Source: an uncultured Aquimarina sp. (GTDB lineage: Bacteria; Bacteroidota; Bacteroidia; Flavobacteriales; Flavobacteriaceae). Taken from it: a stretch of DNA of 64,000 nt. Positions 34,650 to 43,883 of the stretch are shown in pieces (positions within the stretch are counted from its first letter, which is position 1; each line of letters opens with the position of its first letter). Both the position numbers and the translations under genes were made by a program. The notes below the pieces were generated by a model. That model did not search any database, was not told where the DNA came from, and saw only the letters and a program-made list of their open reading frames with translations. The DNA lies in assembly GCF_947492965.1 (NCBI RefSeq), contig NZ_CANLOZ010000001.1, positions 1 to 64,000 on the forward strand, read 5' to 3'.

Positions 34650-34685
34650 AAAAAGCCCAGAAACGAAAGTTTCTGGGCTTTTTTA
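34650..34685. terminator. Terminator between the subtilase and acetyltransferase genes
   Basis: AAAAGCCCAGAAAC and GTTTCTGGGCTTTT form a near-perfect stem. It lies about 30 bp past the subtilase stop and upstream of the acetyltransferase start, so it ends subtilase transcription on the minus strand. Confidence 0.85.
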
Positions 34686-34714
34686 TAAAAATTAAGGTTA
34701 TCTATCTATAATTT

Positions 34715-37700
34715 TTATTCTACGATAAAACGAGCTTTTTGAGTGTTTACTTGTAGCATGTATACACCTGCTTCAAGATTTTGAACATTTATAGTGTTGG
34801 AGAAAGTTCCTTTTAGAACTGTTTGTCCAAGCATATTATAAATGATATAGTTTTGAGAACCTGATTTACCGTTATGAACATTAAGAGTTGATCCTGTTAC
34901 AGGGTTTGGATATAGAGATAATCCTAATGGTGGTCCAACTAGATCATCAGATGTTGTTGCAAATGATGATGTTGTTCCACAAGGTCCTAAATTCGTCCAT
35001 CCTGTAGCAGTTCTTTCGTATAAGTTACCTTGATATGTAACTTTATCACCTACTTGATAAGTTTGACTAGAACTCCATTCAGGTACACCAGCACATTGGT
35101 CCACTGGTCCGCTAGAATCACTTAAAGATACATTGTCAATAGCGATATCTGCTTGCCAAGTACTACCAGTAATTCGGTTAAATCGTAACTGAACTCCTCC
35201 ACCTACATAAGATGCAAGATCAATAGTAGCTGTTTGCCAAGAATTTCCTTGATTTCCTGTTTCGCTCCAGATACTAGTCCATGTAGCTCCTTCATCTGTA
35301 CTTGCTTCAACAGCGATACTACCCATATCTGAAGCTCCATACATGTGATAAGCGAATGAGAAATTAGCTTGGCTAAGTCCACTTAAATCAAAGCATGGAG
35401 AAGTAATGATAGCTTGTTTGCTTGGATAACCTGTTCCATTTCCTGAAGCTTCCACATAAATATAGTAAGATCCTTGAGTAGCAGAAGACGGTCCTGTACT
35501 GCTGGATGGAGTACCATTAGCATCAACAGTCCAATTAAGGTCATCTGCTGTAGATTGTGTCCAATCTCCTATGGTGTTTTCGAATCCTTCACTATATGGG
35601 AAGGAAGAAATTCCTGAGGTACATCCACTTCCAGAACCTCCACCAGTTGTCGTAACATTTACTGTATTACTTGCTCCTGATACATTTCCAGCAGCATCTT
35701 TTGCACGTACGCTAAAAGAGTAAGAAGTATTAGCGGTAAGCCCTGTTACATTTGCAGTAGTATTTGAGGTAGAACCGATAACACTACTTCCTTGATAAAC
35801 ATCGTATTCAGTAACACCTACATTATCAGTGGATGCATTCCAGCTCAATGTTAGAGTGGTTTCTTCTACATTAGATGCAGATAAACTAGTTGGTGCAGTT
35901 GGAGCCTGAGTATCAGCAGTTGCGCCACCTATAGTAACAGTGTAATCTTCTACTTCACCATATTGGAAAGATTCACAAGAAGTAGGCACTCCATTATATT
36001 TCATAGATACACGCATTCTCGTATTTCCGTCTGCAGCACCACTTGGCACAGTAAAACTTCCACTTACAGGAGTTGTTTGTGTAGCACTTTGTGTCCATAC
36101 CTGTTCTCCAGAGTCTGTAAAGTCACCATCTTGGTTGTAATCAATCCAAACACTATATCCTTCACTATATACTGTTCCTGTCCAAGTAGGAGTTACAGTA
36201 ATTGTGTAAGAATCACCTTTTGCTAATCCAGTAGCAACAGAAGTAAAATCTGAATATCCACCACTTCCAGCACCAGACGCGTTATCTATAGTTCCTAATT
36301 GAACTCTACTAATATATTCGTCTGCAACACTATTTCCGTTAGAATCACAATATGTCAATTGGAATTCTGTAGTAGTAAAGCTTGCTGTACTGCTATAGGA
36401 AGATGTAGTGCCATCAGAACACTTACTTCTTACTTGCACTTCATATGAAGTTAATTGAGTTAATCCACTTAGAGCGGTAGAAGTACCACTTACATCACTT
36501 AATGTTGTCCAAGAAGAAGTTCCTGCTACTCTATATCTAACATCATAAGTAGCCGCTGGTACTGATGTCCAGTTGATAGTAGCACTATCATAAGAGATAT
36601 TCGATGCTCCAACTCCAGAAGGAACCGTAGCGTTACAAACTACTGGAGTTCCAGTTAATCCAGTTACAATTAGAGAGAAGTTTTGGCTTCCTCCTGTTAA
36701 TGACCCTTTGTGAGTTACTGTAATTGTATATGTTCCAGAAGCACTACCTACATCAATTCTTTCGAATGGATCTACAGTATTGTCACCTGTTCCGTTAGTA
36801 GTTATGCTTGTTAATCTATATGGTTGGAATGTAGTAGATCCTTGGGTTACTCTAATATCAAGATCATTTACTAATACTGCATTATTAGAGTTGGTAGCTG
36901 TAACTGCCGTACCTGGTCTATCAGTCCAAGAAATAGAAGCCATTAACGGATTAGTTCCGTCAGAATCAACAGTAATTGTGTACGTCTGTCCACTGTTTAA
37001 AGTTAATTCTTCAATTTTTGTTTCGTTTCCTGCATAGGTGATAGTCTCAGCAGCTCTTTTAGCATTTAATAATCCCCAACCGTAAACAGCGTCAGGACCA
37101 GAAGGTCCAGCATCATCTGCAGTATGTAGAGCTAAACCTTTTAAAGTAGCAGCTCTCATCAGGTTACCATTTGTATTGTCATAATGTTGTTGTAATAATA
37201 ACAATGATCCAGCAACATTTGGAGATGCCATAGAAGTACCCGTAATACTAGCATATGCTGTATTACTACTTTCGTAAGTAGAATAAACTCCAGTACCATT
37301 TCCAGTAATATCTGGTTTGATACGATAATCATCGGTTGGTCCTTCACTACTTGAAGAGTTAATAGAAACACTATTTAAACTACCATCAGAAGCGATATTA
37401 GCATCTTGAGCATTTGCAACAACTAAATTATTTTTAGAAGTAGAATGTCCAGTAAGTTTATCATAAGAAGAATTCCCATCTAGCGGTTGACCGTTGTAAC
37501 CATTTTGGTTACCATCGTTACCTGCAGCTACAACCATTAGATAGAAAGGAGCGTTAAACATTACTTCATCCCAATCTCTAGAAGTATCTATATAAGCACC
37601 AAAATATTGATCAGGTACAAGATCTCCTCTAAATCCGTAAGAGTGGTTAGAAATAATCATTCCATTCGCTGCAGCGCTGGTAGCTTCTGCAACATCGTTG

Positions 37701-38344
37701 TTCCACATATATCCATCTACTCTTGCCTGAGGTGCCATTCCTTTTGCCGCAGCTTGAACACCAGAAGCCATAATGGTTCCTGTTACGTGCGCAGCGTGGA
37801 AGTTTAATTGAGTTCCACCTTCAGATGCAGCATCTTGGATAGTAACACGATTGTTACCTCCAGGCCCATCATATTCTTGGTGAGATGCTCTAGCATGACC
37901 ACCGTCCCAAACGTGAGCCGTCATGTTCTGACCATCTAAGTTTAATCCTAAAGAACCTCCAGAATTAAGATGATTTGTTCTTGTTGATTCAGCGGCATCC
38001 ACGTTATAGGTTACGTAATAAATAGGAGTGCCATCTTCAGCAATTTTTTGTAATTCTGCAAAACTTCCGTTTTTAAGAGTGGTTTGAACAGGCCATCCAT
38101 TTTGTTTTGCAGCCTGAATAGCTTCTTTCTTTTGAATAGCAGCTTTTTCAGCATTTTGCACTTGTAACTTGTTAAGTTCCGACAAATTACTACTCTGCAT
38201 AATTTTTGACTTTTGTGCTGGTGTTTGAGCAAATGCTCCAGCAGAAAGAAGAAACATTGTGGAAAACGCGAGAGTTCGAAGTTTTCCAAACCTTTTTGGC
38301 ATAGTGCCAAAAACCCCAATAAGGTTTTTGTAACTTTTTTTCAT
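34715..38344 (-). CDS. Multidomain secreted subtilase with type IX sorting domain
   Basis: This is a 1209-residue S8 peptidase starting at ATG 38344 (MKKSYKNLIGVF, signal peptide to about residue 40). Catalytic residues are D147 (HVWDGGH), H183 (HAAHVTGT), oxyanion N276 (AAGNDG) and S371 (GTSMASPNVAG). C-terminal modules in order are a pre-barrel beta domain (about 440-560), fibronectin III (570-657), GEVED (662-806), fibronectin III (812-900), a MAM-like adhesive domain (908-1076), a chitin-binding-type CBM5/12 module (1084-1122) and a type A T9SS sorting domain (1140-1209, LYPNP). It is probably displayed or released to digest polymer-associated protein. Confidence 0.92.
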   Translation of the reverse strand: MKKSYKNLIGVFGTMPKRFGKLRTLAFSTMFLLSAGAFAQTPAQKSKIMQSSNLSELNKLQVQNAEKAAIQKKEAIQAAKQNGWPVQTTLKNGSFAELQKIAEDGTPIYYVTYNVDAAESTRTNHLNSGGSLGLNLDGQNMTAHVWDGGHARASHQEYDGPGGNNRVTIQDAASEGGTQLNFHAAHVTGTIMASGVQAAAKGMAPQARVDGYMWNNDVAEATSAAANGMIISNHSYGFRGDLVPDQYFGAYIDTSRDWDEVMFNAPFYLMVVAAGNDGNQNGYNGQPLDGNSSYDKLTGHSTSKNNLVVANAQDANIASDGSLNSVSINSSSSEGPTDDYRIKPDITGNGTGVYSTYESSNTAYASITGTSMASPNVAGSLLLLQQHYDNTNGNLMRAATLKGLALHTADDAGPSGPDAVYGWGLLNAKRAAETITYAGNETKIEELTLNSGQTYTITVDSDGTNPLMASISWTDRPGTAVTATNSNNAVLVNDLDIRVTQGSTTFQPYRLTSITTNGTGDNTVDPFERIDVGSASGTYTITVTHKGSLTGGSQNFSLIVTGLTGTPVVCNATVPSGVGASNISYDSATINWTSVPAATYDVRYRVAGTSSWTTLSDVSGTSTALSGLTQLTSYEVQVRSKCSDGTTSSYSSTASFTTTEFQLTYCDSNGNSVADEYISRVQLGTIDNASGAGSGGYSDFTSVATGLAKGDSYTITVTPTWTGTVYSEGYSVWIDYNQDGDFTDSGEQVWTQSATQTTPVSGSFTVPSGAADGNTRMRVSMKYNGVPTSCESFQYGEVEDYTVTIGGATADTQAPTAPTSLSASNVEETTLTLSWNASTDNVGVTEYDVYQGSSVIGSTSNTTANVTGLTANTSYSFSVRAKDAAGNVSGASNTVNVTTTGGGSGSGCTSGISSFPYSEGFENTIGDWTQSTADDLNWTVDANGTPSSSTGPSSATQGSYYIYVEASGNGTGYPSKQAIITSPCFDLSGLSQANFSFAYHMYGASDMGSIAVEASTDEGATWTSIWSETGNQGNSWQTATIDLASYVGGGVQLRFNRITGSTWQADIAIDNVSLSDSSGPVDQCAGVPEWSSSQTYQVGDKVTYQGNLYERTATGWTNLGPCGTTSSFATTSDDLVGPPLGLSLYPNPVTGSTLNVHNGKSGSQNYIIYNMLGQTVLKGTFSNTINVQNLEAGVYMLQVNTQKARFIVE

Positions 38345-38550
38345 TTTTATTGAGTTTGAGTTAGCTTTAATTAAATTTCTCTGATGATTTATCTGAGAAA
38401 CAGCCAAAACTCTTAAATTATTCCTAATTGGCAAAAGATTTTCGATAAAGGGTTTAATAATGACTATACAAAACCTTAACAAAGAGTTAACGTTTGTTTC
38501 ATTTATTCAGTAAGTAGGTAAAGGATTACAAAAAGTAATAACTTAACTAT

Positions 38551-39516
38551 TTAATCTAGTGATTTTTGCACAAATTCTATAGCTCTATACTCATTGTAAA
38601 AAATTCCCGAAGGCATATAAAAACCTACATGACCTCCAAAATCTGGGGTTTCTAAATAGAGGTCTGAATTTCTTTGAGCTTCATTGTGCGGATAACAAGT
38701 AGTTCCTAGAAAAGTGTCATTTTTAGCATTGATGATTAGAGTAGGGATGGAAATGTCTTTTAAAAATTGATTGCTACTACACTTAGTATAATAATCAATA
38801 GCATCCACATAGCCATGAGCAACACTTGTGTATAAATTGTCGATATCTATAAGGGAGCTACAAGCTTTGATATCGGATATACTAATTTCATTTGGAAATA
38901 CTTGTTGCCTTTCTAACAACTTCTTTTTTAGACTCTGAATAAAACGTTGCTGGTATATAAAGTTTCTAGGTTTGTTAATTTCATTTAGTGAGTTATAAAG
39001 ATCACAAGGTACGGATACAGCCACAGCAGATTTTACTTGTTTAGGTATTTTTCTTTCTCCTAAATATTTTAATGTGATATTGCCGCCTAGACTAAATCCG
39101 CATATAGAGATAGCATGATAGTCTTTCTCTGTAATATGAGATATAATAGCAGCAAGATCATCACTTACTCCAGCATTATAGGATTGGTATAATCTATTTA
39201 CTTCACCGCTACAATTTCTAAGATTTATGGCAGCTACATTCCATTGGTTTTTGACAAAATGTTTCGCAAGACCTAGGATATATTGCCTTTGTGCGTTTCC
39301 TTCTAGTCCATGGACCAAAACAGCTACTTTTCCTTTAGATCTGGGATCACTAGAATAGCTCCAATCGATATCGATAAAATCTCCGTCTTTTAGTTCTACT
39401 CTTTCTCGATTTTGTTCTATACCTTTTACTGTTCTAACCAGATTAGGATAGATGGTGGAAAAATGACCATTTCGGAAAAAATATGATGGTTTGTAGTTTG
39501 AGGTGACTAAAGGCAT
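38551..39516 (-). CDS. YheT-family alpha/beta hydrolase
   Basis: This 321-residue hydrolase of the YheT/ABHD1-3 group opens with the family motif RNGHFSTIYP. The triad is S142 (CGFSLGGN), D267 (NAKNDTF) and H296 (GGHVGF), and the oxyanion region is VLVHGLEGNAQRQYI. There is no signal peptide. The start codon overlaps the stop of the bestrophin gene by one base (TAATG), so they are co-translated. The substrate is unknown; relatives act on lipids or short esters. Confidence 0.9.
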   Translation of the reverse strand: MPLVTSNYKPSYFFRNGHFSTIYPNLVRTVKGIEQNRERVELKDGDFIDIDWSYSSDPRSKGKVAVLVHGLEGNAQRQYILGLAKHFVKNQWNVAAINLRNCSGEVNRLYQSYNAGVSDDLAAIISHITEKDYHAISICGFSLGGNITLKYLGERKIPKQVKSAVAVSVPCDLYNSLNEINKPRNFIYQQRFIQSLKKKLLERQQVFPNEISISDIKACSSLIDIDNLYTSVAHGYVDAIDYYTKCSSNQFLKDISIPTLIINAKNDTFLGTTCYPHNEAQRNSDLYLETPDFGGHVGFYMPSGIFYNEYRAIEFVQKSLD

Positions 39517-40517
39517 TAGTATAAAATATTATCCTTTGGTTGTACTTTTTCGGGCAGATTGGTTTCATCCAACATATCTCGTAAGTCTATCTCTATAGTT
39601 CTACATAATGCTGTCATAGGAACATCGTTCACTCTTCCTTCAAAGGGGTCTTCACTATTACTACCTACTTTTTCCATCGTAGTAAATATCCAAGAAATTA
39701 GTACCGATAAAGGAATCATTAAAAAGATAAACCAAGGCTGTAAATGTTGCGACATATCACCAAGTTCACTTTCAAAAACATTTAATAATCCAAAGGGTAA
39801 TAGTAATACGAAGATCCAAGTAAAAACAGTACTGAAATATGCATATTGTCTAGGAAAAGGGGTGTTTTTTATACGTTCACATTTACCTTGTAAGTTATAC
39901 AATTCTTCTAATACACCATGTAACAGCTGGTTATCAAATGGGCTTATTTTTTCTGAACTCAATAACTTTTTTAGATGCAGTCCCTGATTTTTTACAAGAT
40001 GAGTCGCTGCATTTTTTCTTTTTAGAAGGTCGTTGTATTCTTCTTCAGAAACAAAACTTTTAGTGGCATCACAAGCAGGATTTCGCTCTCCATGTTTTTG
40101 AAGTAAACGTTCTACCGAGGCATTTTCTTTCATCGAAAAAGAAGAGGGTTGTCTTAGTTGGATTCGTAAGGCGTTGATCCAAGCGATATGACGATATATT
40201 AATATTCTCTTGGTTTCTGGAGAATCGTCTACTAAGCTCAAAACCTGATTTGCCCAAGTTCTGCTATAATTTACAATACCTCCCCAAATTTTTCTTCCTT
40301 CCCAGAATCTATCATAACTCTGACTGTTTTTAAAACCAATATAAAAAGCTACAGCAATACCAATGACAGATAATGGTTGAAAGGGGATGTCTATAAATTG
40401 TAAGTCAAAAAAATAATAGAGAGAGAAAATACTTGCGGTATAGAGGATAAAGAAGAGTAGATTTTTCCATGCAAATCTTAAAATAAGTCCCCAACCAATA
40501 TTACGTTTGATATACAT
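39516..40517 (-). CDS. Bestrophin-family membrane channel protein
   Basis: This 333-residue protein of the bestrophin/UPF0187 family is probably an anion (chloride) channel of the inner membrane. Hydrophobic segments lie at about 17-33, 40-60, 225-245 and 260-280. The family signature region FQPLSVIGIAVAFYIGFKNS and the conserved SYDRFWEGRKIWGGIV are present, as is the C-terminal DPFEGRVNDVPMTALCRTIE. It is first in a two-gene unit with the YheT-like hydrolase; no functional link between the two is known to me. Confidence 0.92.
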   Translation of the reverse strand: MYIKRNIGWGLILRFAWKNLLFFILYTASIFSLYYFFDLQFIDIPFQPLSVIGIAVAFYIGFKNSQSYDRFWEGRKIWGGIVNYSRTWANQVLSLVDDSPETKRILIYRHIAWINALRIQLRQPSSFSMKENASVERLLQKHGERNPACDATKSFVSEEEYNDLLKRKNAATHLVKNQGLHLKKLLSSEKISPFDNQLLHGVLEELYNLQGKCERIKNTPFPRQYAYFSTVFTWIFVLLLPFGLLNVFESELGDMSQHLQPWFIFLMIPLSVLISWIFTTMEKVGSNSEDPFEGRVNDVPMTALCRTIEIDLRDMLDETNLPEKVQPKDNILY

Positions 40518-40644
40518 GTGTGATTTTTTGTTCTAAAGTAAGAAGACCTCGTTGGTTTTCAAAATAGAAATATTTAAAAATCTAGTTCAATGTTGGGAGA
40601 TAATATTAACTAAAGTTTATTATGCAAGCATATTATCTGTTTTG

Positions 40645-40652
40645 TATTTTTG
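40645..40652 (+). promoter_or_regulatory. -7 box of the thioesterase gene
   Basis: TATTTTTG matches TAnnTTTG and lies 19 bases before ATG 40672. No clear -33 element was found. Confidence 0.45.
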
Positions 40653-40671
40653 ACCCAATAAAATCTTAAGT

Positions 40672-41148
40672 ATGTATTTAAAAGAGTTCGAAATTCGATG
40701 GAATGATATTGATGCTAATCGTCATTTAGCAAATAAGGCGTATATAGAATATGCTGCGCATACCAGAATGACATTTTTATCTGAGCTAGGTTTTGATCAA
40801 AGACTCTTAGGTAAGCTTAATATAGGTCCTGTTGTTTTTTATGAACACATCTATTATTTCAAAGAAGTTTTTTATGGAAGACCCGTTAGAGTTTCTTTGG
40901 AACTTGTAGGTATGAGTGAAGATGGAAAGTTTTTTGAATTCTTGCATAACTTTTATGATTACAAAGGAAGAAATTTTGCAAGATGTGAAATGATGGGGGC
41001 TTGGTTAGATTTGAAAACACGTAAATTAATTCCACTTCCTGAAGAAATGCGCGAATTTATGGATAAAGTAGAGCGTCCAGATAGCTTTAAAATACTTACG
41101 AAAGAGGACACACGAAAGTTTGCCAAAATCCCAACTGATTTAAGTTAG
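40672..41148 (+). CDS. Hotdog-fold acyl-CoA thioesterase
   Basis: This 158-residue protein of the 4-hydroxybenzoyl-CoA thioesterase / FatM-YbgC-like group has a hotdog fold. The signature near the start is FEIRWNDIDANRHLANKAYIEY, where the Asp in NDID followed by NRHLAN is the usual active-site stretch. It probably hydrolyses acyl-CoA in the cytoplasm; the acyl chain is unknown. It is convergent with, and overlaps by 9 bp, the EamA transporter gene. Confidence 0.88.
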   Translation: MYLKEFEIRWNDIDANRHLANKAYIEYAAHTRMTFLSELGFDQRLLGKLNIGPVVFYEHIYYFKEVFYGRPVRVSLELVGMSEDGKFFEFLHNFYDYKGRNFARCEMMGAWLDLKTRKLIPLPEEMREFMDKVERPDSFKILTKEDTRKFAKIPTDLS

Positions 41149-42033
41149 TTTTTTGGGTTTTTTAGTAACTAGGTAGACTCCTACAAAAACTAGTATTGCA
41201 GCTATTATTTGAATCAGTTTTAAGGAATCTGCTCCCATTGCCATGGCAAAACTTATGGCTAATAATGGTTGTAGATATATGAAAGCGCCAATTGTAGACG
41301 CTTTTAAAGTTTTTAAAGCAAATACATTTAGCAGGTAAGTAAAAAAGGTGGTTCCTATTACTACAAATACCATTTTCCAAATACCATCATAAGGTAGTGA
41401 TGTCCATTGAACTTCATTAAATTCTGAAATCGTAATAGGGAAATTAATAATAACACCTAATAAGAAAAACCATTTCATTAAGGTGATAGCATGATATTTA
41501 GCCGTTAATGGTTTTACCATTACAAGATAAATTGCGTAAGAAGCGGCATTGACTATAAACAGGGCGTTTCCTAATGGAATATTAGGTGCGTCTTGTCGTA
41601 CTTCGGCTCCAAATAGTATAAGTCCTAATGCGCCCGAGAAGCCTAATAAAATTCCAATAGATCGTAACCAGGTGATTTTTTCATTCAGAAAAATGGCAGA
41701 TAAGATAAATACCAAAATTGGCGCTATGGTAATCATTACCGAACTATTAATAGGAGTTGATAGTTGTAGACCTTTGAAAAACATCAACATATTAATAGCC
41801 ATCCCAAAAATTGCACATCCAAAAATTCTTAACCAATCGGATCGATCAATTTTTTGTTTTGGCACCCATATAGAGGCAAGCCAAAAAAGTAAAGTGGCTC
41901 CTATAACTCTAAGAAAGATAAACCCAAAAGGTTTAATGTAGGTAGGCATAACACCTTTAGCCAATGTATGGTTGATGGCGTAAATCAAACTTGCCCCAAA
42001 AGCAGCTAATAGTGCTATGGTTCTTTTATTCAT
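41140..42033 (-). CDS. DMT-superfamily (EamA) transporter
   Basis: This is a 297-residue inner-membrane protein with ten predicted helices in two EamA repeats (about 5-135 and 150-285), the RhaT/YdcZ-type drug-metabolite transporter fold. ATG 42033 (MNKRTIALLAAFGASLIYAI) was chosen because it places the first helix correctly; the frame is open for 21 more codons upstream inside the preceding gene. It overlaps the ArsC-like gene by 8 bp, so the two are coupled. The substrate is unknown; metabolite export is common in the family. Confidence 0.9.
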   Translation of the reverse strand: MNKRTIALLAAFGASLIYAINHTLAKGVMPTYIKPFGFIFLRVIGATLLFWLASIWVPKQKIDRSDWLRIFGCAIFGMAINMLMFFKGLQLSTPINSSVMITIAPILVFILSAIFLNEKITWLRSIGILLGFSGALGLILFGAEVRQDAPNIPLGNALFIVNAASYAIYLVMVKPLTAKYHAITLMKWFFLLGVIINFPITISEFNEVQWTSLPYDGIWKMVFVVIGTTFFTYLLNVFALKTLKASTIGAFIYLQPLLAISFAMAMGADSLKLIQIIAAILVFVGVYLVTKKPKKLT

Positions 42034-42379
42034 TAATCTGCTTATTTGCTGCTTCAACCACTTTTTTACTATTTCCAATAAAAATTTGGTTGTCATATAT
42101 AATCACCGGACGTTTTAAGAAGGTGTAATGTTCTAGAATTAAGTCTTTGTAATCGTTCTCTGAAAGAGTCTTATTTTTTAAATCTCTTTCTTTATAAAGT
42201 CTTGCTCTTTTGCTAAACAGAGATTCATACGTTCCAGAAAGTGATTTCATTTCTTCTAGTTGAGATTGAGTAATAGCTTCACTTTTAATGTCTTGTAAAA
42301 CAAAATCTGAAGAAGGGTTTAATTCTTTTAAAATTCGTTTACAAGTGTCACAAGTGGATAGATGGTATATTTTTTTCAC
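42026..42379 (-). CDS. ArsC/Spx-like thioredoxin-fold protein
   Basis: This is a 117-residue protein of the arsenate reductase-like family. It most likely starts at GTG 42379 (reading MKKIYHLSTCDTCKRIL), with C10 and C13 forming a CxxC pair. The frame is open with ATG codons 10 and 15 codons earlier. LKRPVIIYDNQIFIGN carries the conserved cis-Pro region. True ArsC proteins have CX5R, so arsenate reduction is not certain; it may be a YffB- or Spx-like redox protein. It is coupled to the EamA gene by overlap. Confidence 0.8.
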   Translation of the reverse strand: MKKIYHLSTCDTCKRILKELNPSSDFVLQDIKSEAITQSQLEEMKSLSGTYESLFSKRARLYKERDLKNKTLSENDYKDLILEHYTFLKRPVIIYDNQIFIGNSKKVVEAANKQINE

Positions 42380-42491
42380 GAGAAAAATAGTTAAAATGTC
42401 AAAATCCATACAAAGGAAATTCATTTCACGATGAAAACTTATATTTTTGGCTAAAAATTAAGAACATCATCATTACATTTAAAAAGAAGCA

Positions 42492-42947
42492 ATGAAAGAT
42501 CAATTAGAAATTACCAGAACTAATAGAAGATTAATGTCCAAAATTATGGATAATTATTCATTAGAAGATCTTAATAAAGTTCCTGAAGGATTCAAGAATA
42601 ATTTGATATGGAATATAGCTCATGTAGTGGTAACACAGCAGTTATTAGTATACAAACTTAGTGGTCTACCAATGATGATTGATGATGAATTGGTTTTAAA
42701 GTATAGAAAAGGAACTAAAACAGAGGGTTTTGTAGATCAGGCAGAAGTTGAAAAAGTAAAAGAGTTAATGTTTAGTACATTGGATCAAACTGAAAAGGAT
42801 ATTGAAGCTTCTATTTTTAAAGAATATCAGGAATATCCAACTAGTACAGGTTTTGTTTTAAAATCTACAGAAGATGCTATGAGTTTTAATAATTTTCATG
42901 AAGGAATACATCTTGGGTATATTTTAGCACTAAAAAAGTCATTATAA
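42492..42947 (+). CDS. DinB-family protein
   Basis: This 151-residue four-helix-bundle protein of the DinB/YfiT superfamily has three candidate metal-binding histidines: NIAHVV near residue 39, and FHEGIHLGY near the end. The family includes DNA-damage-induced proteins and metal-dependent thiol transferases (bacillithiol type); which applies here is not known. It is convergent with and overlaps the DUF3298 lipoprotein gene by 6 bp. Confidence 0.85.
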   Translation: MKDQLEITRTNRRLMSKIMDNYSLEDLNKVPEGFKNNLIWNIAHVVVTQQLLVYKLSGLPMMIDDELVLKYRKGTKTEGFVDQAEVEKVKELMFSTLDQTEKDIEASIFKEYQEYPTSTGFVLKSTEDAMSFNNFHEGIHLGYILALKKSL

Positions 42948-43721
42948 TACGTTTTTATTTAAATAGGCTAACGCTTTCTCTTTACTTAATTTTATTTCAA
43001 TAGGACCTTCTGCATAAGAGCTAACTTCATATTGATTGTATAGAAGTATAATATGTTCCTCTGTAAATCCAATAGTGGATGGTAAATGAAAAGTGTCATT
43101 CTCAAAAAAATATCCAGTGCTATTGATAGATTCGTTTTTAGGGATATTGTGAGTTTCTCTAAATACCTTTTCTGCAAAATCTTTAAAACCTTTATCATCT
43201 TTTATAAATCCTTCGTTGTTTATGATGTCACCCGTTTTAAGATCGATATTTAGGTAATTAGAATTACCACTACCATGTGCACCTCCAGTAAAAATATAAG
43301 ATTCTATAAGAACGGATAGCATATTTTCATTTTGAAAACTAATGTCGCAATTGATACTAGCCTCATAAGGAATAATTTCATCTGGAAATTCTTTTTTCAT
43401 TTCTAGATATGAACTATTAAAGCTTTTTAATGCGTTTTCAATATTATCAACTTTGTTGTCATCTTCAATATTTAAAGCATCACAAGCGGCTTTTTCAATT
43501 CGCTTGTTTATCTTTTCCGACAGATCGTTTTCACTTATAGATTCTAAAAGTAAAACTTCAGTAATTACGCAGTCTGTGTTTTCACAATCAAAGTAGGTTT
43601 CTATACTTATTGTTTTTTTCTGAAAACGTAGTGGTTCATGTTTTTCACAACTATAGAAATAAGATAGAATTACTAATAGGAAAATGAACTTTATTGGAGT
43701 GTTAGTTTTTCTGTTAATCAT
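42942..43721 (-). CDS. DUF4163/DUF3298 lipoprotein
   Basis: This 259-residue lipoprotein has signal peptide to lipobox YSC (Cys25). An N-terminal DUF4163-like part (about 35-140) and a C-terminal DUF3298-like part (about 145-255) with FTGGAHGSGNSNYLNIDLKTGDII are recognisable. In Bacillus this domain pair occurs in RsiV, a lysozyme-sensing anti-sigma factor, but no sigma gene is adjacent here. A role in binding envelope-attacking enzymes is only a possibility. Confidence 0.82.
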   Translation of the reverse strand: MINRKTNTPIKFIFLLVILSYFYSCEKHEPLRFQKKTISIETYFDCENTDCVITEVLLLESISENDLSEKINKRIEKAACDALNIEDDNKVDNIENALKSFNSSYLEMKKEFPDEIIPYEASINCDISFQNENMLSVLIESYIFTGGAHGSGNSNYLNIDLKTGDIINNEGFIKDDKGFKDFAEKVFRETHNIPKNESINSTGYFFENDTFHLPSTIGFTEEHIILLYNQYEVSSYAEGPIEIKLSKEKALAYLNKNVL

Positions 43722-43883
43722 CTACTAAAGGTATTCATTGAAATATGATTAGAACGAATTAAATCATACATTTGTTCAGTTTTTTAACATATTACTATTC
43801 AAGTTGATTTTTTCGACTCTAAAAAGTAAAATTTGATTAAAGAAACGTCAAAAAATTAAGAAATATTATAAAAATCGAAACTA

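Noticed and set aside
38345..38482. In-frame extension of the subtilase
   Set aside because: The 46 extra residues precede a normal signal peptide and hold no family sequence.
42026..42379. Firm assignment as arsenate reductase ArsC
   Set aside because: Only a CxxC is visible and no arsenic genes are nearby.
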